From Cephalotus follicularis (taxonomy: Eukaryota > Streptophyta > Magnoliopsida > Oxalidales > Cephalotaceae), in assembly GCA_001972305.1 (NCBI GenBank), contig BDDD01002120.1, positions 47,420 through 111,419 of the forward strand: a stretch of DNA of 64,000 bases, read 5' to 3'. The notes under the pieces were generated by a model. It was given only the letters and a program-made list of their open reading frames with translations. It did no database searches and was not told the DNA's origin. This document shows positions 45,918 through 58,162 of this stretch, one piece after another (positions within the stretch are counted from its first letter, which is position 1; each line of letters begins with the position of its first letter). The position numbers and the translations under genes are program-made.

Positions 45918-46463
45918 TCATCTACTACTCACTGTAGATCTTTTATTTTTACAACCCTTCTTGTTATACCCAGTCTTTCTACACAAGCAGCATGTAAACA
46001 CCTTACCAACCCTTGACAGCTTACTAACCCTTGGTTCTTCAAATGGATGTTTCCTCCTAAGAGACTTTGGCCTCCCAGGCATGACCTTTACAGGTGGTGG
46101 CAGCAAAGGCTCATGGTCAGTTGTTGGCCAGAAATGGTAACTCTTCAAAAGGTGTAACACTCCTTCATAGGTCTTCAAATAGTTTTCCTTGTTATACCAG
46201 GAGTTGATATTACTTCCATGTTGTCATCAACTATGTCACACTTAGGCATATGCCTGAAAAACACACATACCGCTGAGTAATTCTTACACACATATAACAA
46301 TTATGTCCAGCAGATCATACAAACAAATTGGAAAAAAACAGGACATTTAGTTCACACTTATTCCTGAAAAATACCTTGCATCGAAACCTTGGGTTCTTCT
46401 CAATGATCTCCATATGTCCAATAGGATATTTTTCTTTCATTGTATTCATGTGTTCTTCACACT
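45918..46463 (-). pseudogene. MuDR-type transposase, C-terminal part with zinc knuckle
   Basis: Continues the transposase after the inserted LTR: CEEHMNTMKEKYP, an intron (donor about 46,376, acceptor about 46,249), AKCD-like 'PKCDIVDDNM', then directly NSWYNKENYLKTYEGVLHLL, LLPPPVKVMPGRPKS, and a knuckle CCLCRKTGYNKKGCKN (Gly-Tyr-Asn in place of Gly-His-Asn). Between DDNM and NSWYNKENY the usual stretch with the SWIM zinc finger is missing, an internal deletion of probably several hundred bases. The stop is at 45,918-45,920. Confidence 0.85.
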
Positions 46464-46941
46464 TAGTGTGACACCCCATGTTATATTTAGGAGGTGTTGC
46501 GTGCAAAAGACGCGTGAGCGTCATTAAAAAAAAAAAGAGGGCGTGCGTTTTCTAGAAACGCCAAACTCTTTTAAGAAAAGATAAGAGAGAGGGAGAGTCG
46601 GGCGTTCGGAGAGAGAGAGGCGAGCAGCGGGCGCTCCACTGCCGACTTCGTCTCCGGCAACGTTCACCATGGGCGAAGGTGAGTTCCTCAAGCCCTCTTC
46701 TTCTTACTCTCCAGCTTTTTTTTCTTCTCCCTGGGAAAACCAAAGCTTGGAGCTTCATATTTTTCGACGACTTCCCTTTGCCCCCGAGATGATCATCATA
46801 GGAAGAGCTATATTAGCTTCACCTATCACGGTTTTAGACTTAGATTGCCGACGAATCAGCCGGATTTTAGTCGCTGAGTCAACTCAGCAAGTTCGACTCG
46901 TCACCGCCTGTGGCTTGCGTTATGTGCCAAGTCACGGCGAG

Positions 46942-47365
46942 TGTAATGACCCGAATTTCCAGTAAAGATATTAATTATGGAAAATGATTGCTATTGTGTA
47001 GTTGGCAAATATTTCAAGGGACCTGTAGTATGGCCCTACGCTCGGAGAGTACGGGGGTCCCGCTCCCCGGTGAGCGGACGGGGGGTCCCGCTGTTAAGTG
47101 ATGTATAAATGTAAAGGTATTAAAAATGATCATGATAATGAGAAAATGACATTTTGAAATTGGTGTTTCAAAGATGTAAGCATATGTGATCCTGTGAAGT
47201 TATTGATTAATAATGTTAGATTCTAAATCTAAGTTAAGATTATATGATATGAAAAGGATCGTTGAATGATTAAACGATTTGACGGTCAAAGGTTACACCC
47301 ACGTAATGCACCGATCTTCGGAGCTCGCTTTGAGCTTAAAGTGAACTCGGGTCGGGAGCGCTTCA
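46942..47365 (+). repeat. Short gypsy solo LTR D2 (424 bp)
   Basis: Starts TGTAATGACCCG and ends GGGAGCGCTTCA, with target copies GCGAG (46,937-46,941) and GCGAC (47,366-47,370). The final 70 bp match LTR D1. It contains a GC-rich block (47,040-47,092) with 'ggggtcccgct' twice, around 'ccccggtgagcgg'. It is five times shorter than D1 and has no TCGA array. Confidence 0.8.
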
Positions 47366-47553
47366 GCGACTCTCCAATACCAATGAGTAAATCGAACATT
47401 TCGGTGGCCAGCGGTGGCATGACCGAAGCTCAGGTGACCTGGCCTGAGCTTCGGCGAGGCGACATGGCGCCGAGTCTCAGCAAGTCTCGAGCATAGGCGT
47501 ATAGAGCGATGGTTTTGCCGCACTATTGTTAAGTGGCCATAGCTGTTGAGGAC

Positions 47554-49091
47554 GCGTGAGTCAACTCAGTGAGTTGGACTCACTGTCGGCGGTGAGTAGG
47601 CATTCTAAGCCGAGTCACAAAGAGTCCCGGCTACCAATGTGTAGATCAGTTATTTTTTGGACTATTGATGAGTGGCCGGAACCATGGTGACTCAGCCAGA
47701 ACTCACAGAGTCAACTCAATGAGTTTCCGAAGGCGTCAGCGATTCCAATGCTATCCATGGTGAGTTTCGACGAGTCCCCGATTCATGTATGTAGATCGGC
47801 TGTTTTTGGGGGGTAGGTTTTGGTGCCACCGAAACTCTTGCGGGTTGGCCGGAATTTGACTGGAGCTCTGATGGCGTACGGTGTTACTGTTTTTGTATAG
47901 GACATAACGAAAGCGTGCTATTCATGCAGTGAGAAGGAGGTGGCCAAAGATGGTGGAGCCTCCAAGCTATGACAAGGATCCGATAGTTGAATCAGAGGTC
48001 AAATGCATTGATAAGGTGAGTGGGACATTCCCTTCTCTCATCTCATTTATTCTTGAGAAATCCTTGATGTGATATGTGCCATTTTCTATTTCTTGATATG
48101 AGATAACCTGATCGGGATTTGAATCCCGTATTTGATGGTGATGTTCATTCTTTCCGTTATTGTGTTATTGTTGATATGGATATGATGTTTCTGGTTCTGG
48201 GAAGCAATGTCACCTTCCAATATGTGTATTATCGTGATAGCGTGCTTTGTACTCTGATGCTGGGTACATCATGTGTTATGACGTTCAGTGCTCCGAGGGT
48301 GAGTTGTACGTCTGATGCCCATTCTCTGTAGCAGGCCCATTGGTCTATGATGGGGTGTTATGTGGGACTCCAAAGTGCTTTCATAGCCACGTTCCGTAGC
48401 AGGCCCATTGGTCTACAATGGGGTGTTACGAGATTGCAGCAGGGCATCCGTAGCCTGCCCATCGGACGAGAGTGAGATGTTACATATGATGTTCAGTCTA
48501 TAGACACTCTGCACCGGTGCATGATATTGAGATATTTTTGCACGTAGGTTTACGTGTCGTATGATGATATTGAGATGTTTTTGCACGTAGGCCCCTTGGA
48601 CGAGGGTGGGGTGTGTGCCATAGCAGGCCCATCGTACGGGGTTTGGTGCTACGTATGATGCCTGTGATGGGGTGATATGAGACGATGATATGGGATGATA
48701 TGAGATGATGATGTTTTACTTGTACTAGCATCTCCAGATATTTTAATTCATATGTGGGCACATTTGTGAAACTTGTTTACATTTATGGATCATATTTGTG
48801 GATCTTGATCATATTTATTGATCATATTCGTGGATCTTGATTATATTTGTGGATTTTAACTATATTGTGGATCTTGTTCATTTGTGGAGCTCATTTCTTG
48901 TCATTGAGAATTTCATTCTATTGAGATTGTTTTTCCGTGGATTTCATTGTACTTTGAGCTTCTTTCTGTGAAACCACTTGTTGTGATCTGAGCTTTCTTT
49001 CTATGGATTACATTTACCTTACCTTGTGTTTTTACTATTGCTCTTTTTATTCAGCACATCCCAATTACTTGAGAGATGTATCAGGGAATGT
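47554..49091 (+). repeat. Duplication unit 1 in LTR C1 (ends at 56,573 beyond the hAT)
   Basis: Collinear with 56,574-58,162 at roughly 90% identity by eye, including 'gacataacgaaagcgtgctattc' (47,900 region), the minisatellite and the 'tcacttagtcatttgg' end. The hAT interrupts it at 49,091. Confidence 0.85.
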
Positions 49092-49129
49092 CTATAAAAG
49101 CACGGACACGCCGAACAAGTCTTCGAGTC

Positions 49130-52100
49130 GGTCACACCTGTTCCCTGTAATAACCAATCTCCTACCGAGAACGGATATGACGTTCCACATGACAACTTCC
49201 TTTCGGAAGTCACCATATGGATTTATAACTTAAAAACCGCTTCAAGACTTTCCAAAAAACCATTCATAAAATTTAACTTTTCCAAAACTTTGAAAATTTT
49301 TCTAACTCTTAAATTTTTACGAAAATCGGGCATTTAGTATCTATTTATAGGACTATGCCCCCTGTAAATAAAAACACATTTTTATAAACACACTCCCGAA
49401 GGAGGAATCAACAGTTTATATTGGGGCTCAGCCCTCAGCAAACCACATTTCAAAGCAGTAAACATGGGTTGGGCTCAGCCTCAACCATTTCAGCAAGCAA
49501 TAAAAGTAATTCTATAGGGCTCGGCCCTTTTTAAAAGCAAAACCATAAAATGAAATCATTAATATAAAACATGAGTAAATGCGTAATTTAATTTCTGATG
49601 TAGTATGCTATGCATGTATAAAATCCTGGTAGCATGCCCTGCCTCCGTGGTCCATCATCTAACCTCTATCTGGAAGGAAAAGAAAAGAGAGGGGGTTAGT
49701 CCAAATGACTAAGTGAGTAGAACCAAAGAATACATCTCCCATAATATATATCGAATAAAAGAAGAAACAACACAAGCTCAAAGTAGAATGTAATGTAAAT
49801 CTACGGCAACAAATGAAGTCACGAATCACAAAGAAAATCAAGATCCAAAGGATAATCAAAAACCACTGAAGATATCAAAGTCCATAACAAATCACGATCC
49901 ATAAAGAACATCGAGTTCCCAAAGAGATCAAGATTACAAAGTGATATCGAGGCTCATAAATACAAACGAAATCCACGAGTATAAACAAGATACACAAGTG
50001 TAAACAAAGATCCGAGAAAGGAATCTCGATACTCAATGAATAGCTCCACAATATAAATATAAGTCAGGAATGAAAGCAAGATCCACAAGCGATATCAAGG
50101 TCTCTTAACGAAATTCACAAATGAAGTTGAACATATGAAAGGAAACTCAATAGTTAGCAAATAGGCTCCATAAAAGAAACCCTCGAACTTAACAACAAAG
50201 TCCACTGAACGAATATCAAAGTCAAGACAGAAATCAAATACATGAGAGTCAACAACAAATCCAAATATCTGAATATCAACTCAACGATACGATCATAAAT
50301 CAATATCAAATATCAAGAATGTAGTATGTGCCCAAATGATCATAAACAACAAAATAAGGGGATGCTGGTACCAATCCCGTCACTGTCTCATATCCCCGCC
50401 AAATCCCATGGCGTCATATCATATCCCCGCCAAATCACATGGCGTCATAACATAACCGCTGCAGCAATAATACTAGGTAAGGCTACAGGATGTGATCATC
50501 ATCCATCATACACCGGTGTAGAGTGCCTACCTCTGCCTCGAACGAGGGGCCGGCTTGATCTGTGCACAGACACAACCATCGTCCGAAAAACCCGCACGCA
50601 CACTCAACCTCATCCGAGGGACCGCGTGCAATATATATATATATATACATCAGTAACCAAACACAATCCAATAGGAGGGTAATGGAGCAGCTCTGCTGCA
50701 CTCACACTCGGCATACCATCATAGACAATAGTATGCCGCAGATCCAGGTATGGAACCCGGGGGCAGTTTCCACATAACACCCCATCATAGACCAATGGGA
50801 CTGCTAAGTAGAGTTGAGCGTCGAACATGTACCTCTCCTTGGACTGGTAGAACCATAATGCCGGTACCCAGCATCAGAGTATAACACGATATAACAACAT
50901 AACAAGTCACAATGTCACAAATGTGAGAAGGTGACCAAGTCACCCAGAACATCGAGCATACAACCGCTCGGAAATCATATCACAATCCAATGGATACGTT
51001 ACAGAAGACAACCGGGATACAAATCCCAACCAAAATCACATATCACAAGAAACCGGGAACATATGAAAACAACAGGACTCTCAAATAAAGAATTGCTCAA
51101 CGGCATCAACAACAAAGCTCAAATATAAGAATGCAGAGACCAATAAAACTCAAAAAATCCGGCCCTCAATAGCCATTTCATAATAGAACCACAAAAGAGC
51201 ACATAGCCAGCAACAAAACTCAAACACGACGATACGAATCTAGAATAAGTATAACAGTAGCAACAAAAACAATATATGTCCGCAGGAGCCAATGCGGATA
51301 CGACATCGCGAAGTGAAATGAATATACGACCACAATGTCTCATATCAATGTGAACATTCAATCAGAATACCAACAGAGGGCTCAAAGCATACGATTAATG
51401 AATTGATTTCAATTCGACTATCAACAAGTCATATTACATGATAGAATCAAACAATAGAAGCTATCAACACCCTTTGACATTTGAGAAATCACAATAGAGT
51501 CACATCATCAAGGAATAGCAATAACAAATAAAATAAAGTAAGGAAGGAGATGTTCTACTCACTGTTTTACAGCATATCTATCACCGAATTACTGGAATTG
51601 TTTGTCCCAGACTAACCCCTCAAGCTCTGGATTAGATATAGAATCTCCGTCTACAAAGCCATTGAATTAATGTCTCATTAATACCACTTTCTATGCCTAA
51701 TCATAAAGGAAGCATATAATACATATGTGAAATGTCATACGCCTCCACACGCCACTTTTACTTGATTATTTAATTTTATAACTTATAATCCACAACATCA
51801 GTAACTTGTTAAACTATATTTACCATCTATGTCACTTATTCTTGCCGAAAAGCATTATGCAAGAAAATGGTTGTATTAATCCATATGCCCTACACTCTTT
51901 AAGTCAAACAATATTTTCTTGTTCCTCAATTGTTATTATACTTCAACAAACCTCTCTATTTCTTAGGAAGATTCAAACTTTTAACACCCGTGCAACTCTC
52001 ATTTTATTTTTACTAATTACTATCCATAATTAATCTACTACCCAATTCGATGCATTCGCCATTACACATTATCATTCAAATTCACAATTACATTACAGAC

Positions 52101-52991
52101 TCTAACATTCTTGAACACCTTCAATTTTCTAGCTACACATGACCATGTCAACTACTTTAACAGGAAACAGCGAGGAAAACTCACAAATTAGGTAGACAAC
52201 TGCCCTGAAGAAACCATACATCGCCGAAAATCTGCCAGACTCCGACCAGGTTCTGGCAGCCTCCAACTGCTCCAATCAACACATTTGCGCTCATGACTCG
52301 CCGTAACTCACCTCCAACAGCCATGCCACCGCTCAACCCGCGCCAACATCGCTGGGTCAACACATCTGTCCAACCAACGCCAAAACTGCCAGAAAACGCC
52401 CAAGCCGAGATCAAAATAGGCAAAGCCAAGAAGATTAGCTCCCTATATGGCAACAAATGGCGGTGGAAACGCACGGCCAGTGGCCATCCGGCGCAAAAGA
52501 GAAGAATAAAAAAAACAGAGGAAAATGGTGGAAGAAGGAGAAGAGGAGTACCTGGCAGTGGAGCTCGCCGTTTCTCCCTCTCCCCAGTGCCGGCGCCTTG
52601 GTCTTCTCCGGCGCCATTCTCCCTCTGTTTCTCTCCCGATTTTTCTGCTCTCTCTTTCTCTCTCTTGGGCGGAGGCGCACGGTTGCTGGGGAACGGCCGG
52701 CGCAGCGCCATGGCATGGCTTCCTCTCCCTCTCCTTTGCGTTTTCCCAGCGACTCTCCCTCTCCCTCACGCTATCTCTGTCTTCTTCTTCATTCTCGGGC
52801 GCTATGCGCCCGAGCCCCCTATTTTTTTTTTAAATTGCCTGGCGCGTCTAGCGCCTTCTAGACGCGCCAGACTCTGTTTTGTTTTGTTTTTGTTTTTTTT
52901 TTTTTGTATATATGTGTAATAAACGTAATTACTAAAATGCCGCTCACGTGTTTTGAAAATCATTATCGGAAAAGTGACACAGGGTGTCACA
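49130..52991 (-). repeat. Gypsy LTR C2, minus strand, inside the hAT 5' end
   Basis: On the minus strand it starts TGTGACACCC at 52,991 and ends GGTGTGAC near 49,130. It shares with C1 the 'acgtgagcg' start region, the 'ttagtccaaatgactaagtgag' block (49,700, minus) and the GC-rich minisatellite (50,530-50,630). Two perfect hairpins lie near its start (52,794-52,814 and 52,839-52,870). A duplicated 'catatccccgccaaatc' is at 50,390-50,435. I could not read its target duplication. Confidence 0.75.
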
Positions 52992-53295
52992 GTGTACACT
53001 CATCTGACACGCTTAGACTTGCGTCAGAGATTGTTGACTGTCATCTGACACGCTAGTCAACGAGTCCGACGCTTGTTTGACCGAGTCGGACACGTTGGGG
53101 GCAATTTTTTTGCAAATTAAAAAAAAAGGTCCTAGATTAGAGGGATTAAAACAAAAATTACAAAACTCAGCCCCACATCAACACAAACTCTTAAATTAAA
53201 AAGAAAATCAACTGAGGACAAACCTGTGTGACCTACGTCTCTTTTGAACTCTCTCTAAAGCCCTCACTCTTTCGATCTATCTCTTTGGAAGACCA

Positions 53296-53899
53296 GGTAA
53301 GTCTATCTCGATCTCTCTTCCACTGCGTGCGAGCTCTTCTGTTTTTGTTTTGATTGAGTTTCTTTTTTTCGAACAAGGAGTTTCACAGTACGCTTCACAG
53401 TTGGCTTGAATGCTTTTTTTTCCTTTCATGGCGACATATGTACTGGTGATTATTGGTTAATGGTTTTTATAAAGATTGTATGGTTATAATTTAATTGGCA
53501 TTATTATATTGTTTAGTAATTTTTCGATGGTTGTTGACTCTGCTGAGAAGAAGTATTACTTTTAGTTGTCACCATAGCCTTATTATGCTTAGTTTTATTT
53601 ATCCAAAAAAGTAGAAGTCAATTACTTTATTTTATTTTAATCAATACACATCACACATAAATATATAAATATAGATTAAAATATGTGCAAGTATATTTAA
53701 AATATATAAATATACATCACCCATGGCTCGGATTTGTGACTAATTTTTTTATCACATATTTAAATAAACTGATAAAGTAATCAATTGCTCTCTGTATTCT
53801 TTGGTTTTTTATTTGTTTTACTATTTACTGTTTGCTTTGATGTTTACACTCTGCATTAGTATGATATATTAAAAGCAATTATTTTATTTTTTTTATAGA
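53296..53899 (+). other. Probable 5' UTR intron of the hAT transposase gene
   Basis: 'accag|gtaagtct' after a CT-rich leader (53,240-53,295) gives a strong donor; 'ttttttttatag|aatataatg' at 53,899 is a good acceptor just before the start ATG at 53,906. Introns in the leader are common for plant hAT transposase genes. Confidence 0.6.
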
Positions 53900-53905
53900 A
53901 TATAA

Positions 53906-56188
53906 TGAAACCAAATGGTGGTAGTGGTGGTAGTAGTTCAGCTAGCTCACCTAATGAAGATTTGAATAAGCCATTGTAAAAATTTATTACTAAGATGGAT
54001 CAACACAAGGAGGCGAGGGGAAATTTATCATGGAAGTGCAATTTTTGTCAAAAACATTTCAAAAGTTCATACACTAGAGTTAGAGCTCATTTATTGAAAA
54101 TATCTGGCAAAGGTGTTGGACCTTGTTTGAAAGTAACAACTCGAGATCTTTGGGACATGCAAAAATTAGACGAAGAAGCTACTGCTAGAATAAATAGTAA
54201 TGTTTCAAAACTTGTACCTTTACCACCTTCTAGTTATGGAAAGAGTTCCTCCATTGACTTAAAAAAAAGACCGGTAGTGTAAGTGCAATTGAGAAGGCAT
54301 TCAACAAAACTGAAAGAGAACATTTAGATTATGAGATTGCTAGGATGTTTTATTCGGCGGGCTTGCCGTTTAATCTTGCAAGGAACCCTTATTTTCAATC
54401 CGCTTTCACTTATGCCACTAATCACAATATTACGGGGTATTTGCCACCAGGATATAATTTATTGAGGACCACTCTTTTGCAAAAAGAGAAGGCAAATATT
54501 GATAGGTTGTGTGCAAGTATTAGAAATAGTTGGAATGAGAAGGGTGTGAGTATTGTGAGTGATGGTTGGAGTGACTCACAAAGAAGACCACTTATCAATT
54601 TTATGGCCGTGTCGGATGGAGATGCTATGTTCATAAAATCGTTGATTGTTCGAGACAAACAAAAGATGCGCATTTCATTTATAACTTGTTGAAATAAGTT
54701 ATCAATGAAGTTGGGTATACAAAGGTGGTCCAAGTAATTACGGATAATGCTTCAAATTGTAAGGGTGCAGGACAACTTATTGAGCAAGAATTTCTATCAA
54801 TTGTTTGGACGCCTTATGTGATGCACACTCTCAATCTAGCTTTGAAGAATATTTGTGCGGCAAAAAATGTGGAAAGTAATCAAGTAGCATATGAAGCATG
54901 TAGTTGGATATCCGACATTATTGGGGATGTTATGATGATTAGAAATTTTATCATGAACCATTCTATGAGATTAGCCATGTTTAATGAGTTTGTTAGTTTG
55001 AAATTGCTTTCCGTAGCCGAAACTCGTTTTGCTTCAATGGTTATAATGCTTAAGAGGTTCAAGTTGATAAAAAGTGGTCTTCAAAACATGGTTATTTCTG
55101 ACAAAAGGATCCTTTATCGAGATGATCACCAAGGGAGGGCTAGAACCGTTAAGGAAAAGGTGTTGGATGATTTGTGGTGGGATTCAATAGATTATATACT
55201 TTCCTTTACGGCTCCAATCTATGATATGATTAGATTTTGTGATACCGACAAGCCTTCTCTCCTCTCGGTGTATGACATGTGGGATATGATGATTGAAAAG
55301 ATGAAGAAAGCTATATACTATCATAAAGTGAAAATGGTGCATGAGGAGTCTCCTTTTTTTTTCAAGTAGTTCATAGAATTCTTATAGATCGTTGGAACAA
55401 GAACAATACTCCACTTCATTGTTTGGCACATGCCTTGAATCTAAAGTAAGTTTTCCGTACTTTATGTATTAAATCTTTTTACCATATAATATCTTATATA
55501 ATATTAATAGTTTCTAATTTTGTATATCTTTTTTATAATAAGGTATTATAGTGAGCAATGGCTTAATGAAGATCCCACTAGAGTTCCTCCTCACAATCCC
55601 ACTAGAGTTCCTCCTCACAAGGATATGGAGATCAATCAAGAAAGAACCAAATGTATTAGAAAATATTTTCCTAACTTGGAGGAGCGCAACAAGGTGAATA
55701 TGGAGTATGCGGAATTTGTTGGCAAGAATGGAGATTTTAGGGATTTCGGTTCTATTGAAAATCGGTATGCTATGGATCCCAAGGCTTGGTGGGTTCTTCA
55801 TGGAGCATGTGCACCTATGCTTCAAACCATAGCCTTAAGGCTTCTTGCACAACCTTCTTCTTCATCATGTGCCGAGCGGAATTGGAGTTTTTATTCTTTT
55901 GTGCATTCGATGAAACGAAACAAGATGACACCCAAACGTGCTGAAGGCTTGGTTTACATTCATAGCAACCTTCGTCTTCTTTCAAGAAAGAGTCCACAAT
56001 ATGCACAAGAAGTGACACAAATGTGGGATATTGGCGGAGATGCATTTGACTCACAGGAAGATATTGGAGTGCTTGAAGTTGCAAGTCTCTCACTTGATGA
56101 ATCGGAGATAGAGTCCATTGTTTTCTTAGATGAAGTTGATGCTCCATCCGATGGAGGTCATGAAGATAATAACTTTGATGAAGTTTAG
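53906..56188 (+). pseudogene. hAT transposase with BED finger, DUF659 and C-terminal dimerisation domain
   Basis: In order: BED finger WKCNFCQKHF...RVRAHLL...GPC (54,030-54,125), DUF659 region with YLPPGYNLLRTTLLQ and IVSDGWSDSQRRPLINF (54,440-54,610), VITDNASNCKGAG (54,735), the mid-domain WTPYVMHTLNLALKNI, then CLAHALNLK, an intron (55,449-55,541, GTAAGT to ATAAG), and the hAT C-terminus with SSSCAERNWSFYSFVHSMKRNKM (55,860-55,930). Breaks: TAA after NKPL, a slip in an A8 run at 54,261-54,268, a short deletion near 54,665 with a TAA soon after, and a slip in a T9 run at 55,354-55,362. It would cut and paste the element in the nucleus. Confidence 0.9.
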
Positions 56189-56573
56189 TTTATTATATGG
56201 TTTTATGTTGTGACACTTGTGACTTGTGAATCCTATTATGGATTCTCTTTATGACATTCTTAATTACATGTTGGAATGCTAGCCTTTTTATTAGTTATGT
56301 GTGTCAATTAATTTGTTAATTAAAAATATATGAATGGATGATGAACTTTTTTTTATATAAATTCATTCTAAGGTTTTTATATTGAATATTGACATATTGA
56401 TATAAATTATATATAAAAATTCATATTAAATATACAACGTGTCCCAACGTGTCGGAATCCTAATTTTTTTGAAAAAAGTCGTGTCAACGTGTCGTGTCGT
56501 GTCGCGTGTCAATGCTTCATAGGGGGATGTTTGTTCTCACTCACTTAGTCATTTGGATTAACCCCCTCATTTC

Positions 56574-58162
56574 ACGCGTGAGTCTTAGAGAATACTGTCG
56601 ACGGTGACTAGGCGTTCTAAGCCGAGTCCCGGTTACCAGTGTGTAGATCGGCTATTTTTGAGATTGTTAATGGCGTGGCCGGAACCATGGCGAATCGGCC
56701 GAAACTCACTGAGTCAACTCAGAGAGTTTCTGAAGGCGCCGGCGATTCCTATGCGATCCATGGTGAGTTACAGTGAGTCCCTGATTCATATATGTAGATC
56801 AGCTATTTTTGGGGGGGTCAGTTTTGGTGTCGCCGGAACTCCGAATGGTTGGCCGGAATTTGGGCGGAGCTTCGGTGGTGCACGGTGTTACTGTTTTTGT
56901 ATAGGACATAATGAAAGCGTGCTATTCATGCAGTGAGAAGGAGGTGGCCAAAGATGGTGGAGCCTCCAAGCTATGACGAGGATCCGATAGCTGAATCAGA
57001 GATCAAATGCATTGATAAAGTGAGTGGGACATTCCCTTATCTCATCTCGTTTATTCTTGAGAATTCCTAGATGTGATATGTGCCCTTTTCTATTTCTTGA
57101 TATGAGATAACCTGATTGGGATTTGAATCTCTATTTGATGGTGATGTTCATTCTTTCTGTTATTGTGTTATTGTTGATATGGATATGATGTTTCTGGTTC
57201 TGGGTGGCAATGTCACCTTCCAATATTTTTATTATCGTGATAGCGTGCTTTGTACTCTGATGCTAGGTACACCTTGTGTTGATGTTCAGTGCTCCGAGGG
57301 TGAGGTGTACGTCTGATGCTCATTCTCCATAGTAGGCTCATTGGTCTATGATGGGGTGTTACGAGATTGCAGCGGGGCGTCCATAGCCTGCCCATCGAAC
57401 GAGAGTGAGATGTTACATATGATGTTCAGTCTATAGACACTCTGCACCGATGCATGATATTGAGATATTTTTTCACGTAGGCTTACGTGCCGTATAATGA
57501 TATTGAGATGTTTTACACGTAGGCCCCTCGGAAGAGGGTGGGGTGGGTGTAGTGACACGTAGCCCCTCGGACGAAGGTAGGGTGCGTGTAGTGACACGTA
57601 GGCCCCTCGAACAAGGGTGGGGTGCGTGCCGTAGTAGGCCCATCGTACAGCGTGGGGTGCAACGTATGATGCCTGTGATGGGGTGATATGAGACGATGAT
57701 ATGGGATGATATGAGATGATGATGTTTTACTTGTACCAGCATCTCCAGATATTTTAATTCATATGTGAGCACATTTATGAAACTTGTTTACATTTATGGA
57801 TCATATTTGTTGATCATATTGTGCATCTTGATCATATTTGTTGATCATATTCGTGGATCTTAATTATATTTATGGATTTTAATTATATTGTGGATCTTGT
57901 TCATTTGTCGAGCTCATTTCTTGTGATTGAGAATTTCATTCTATTGAGATTGTTTTTCCTTGGATTTCATTGTACTTTGAGCTTCTTTCTGTGGAACCAC
58001 TTGTTGAGATCTGAGTTTTCTTTCTGTGGATTATATTTACCTTACCTTGTGTTTTTACTATTGCTCTTTTTATTCAACACATCCCAGTTACTCGAGAGAT
58101 GTATCAGAGGATGTTTTGTTCTCACTCACTTAGTCATTTGGACTAACCCCCTCTTTTTTATC
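56574..58162 (+). repeat. Duplication unit 2 in LTR C1
   Basis: Second copy of 47,554-49,091 plus 56,531-56,573. The junction 'cacgcg|tgagtc' at 56,574 matches the 'gacgcgtgagtc' at 47,552, giving a short overlap at the breakpoint. Compared with unit 1 it lacks one 'gtagcaggcccattggtct' repeat (48,390 region) but has one more minisatellite unit. Confidence 0.85.

Larger units (their letters stand above)
49092..56522 (+). mobile_element. hAT transposon (BED/DUF659 type), carrying a nested gypsy LTR
   Basis: Terminal inverted repeats start CTATAAAAGCACGGACACG on the left and CTATGAAGCATTGACACG (reverse complement) on the right, with 8-bp target copies GGGAATGT (49,084-49,091) and GGGGATGT (56,523-56,530), 7 of 8 matching. 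Subterminal regions are rich in GTGTCG/CGACAC motifs, as in many plant hAT elements. Without the LTR at 49,130-52,991 it is about 3.6 kb. The transposase has frameshifts, so it is defective. Confidence 0.88.

Noticed and set aside
52181..52919. Open frames up to 208 codons on both strands
   Set aside because: GC- and CT-rich start region of LTR C2; Ser/Pro/Arg/Leu-rich low-complexity translations and no start-site support.
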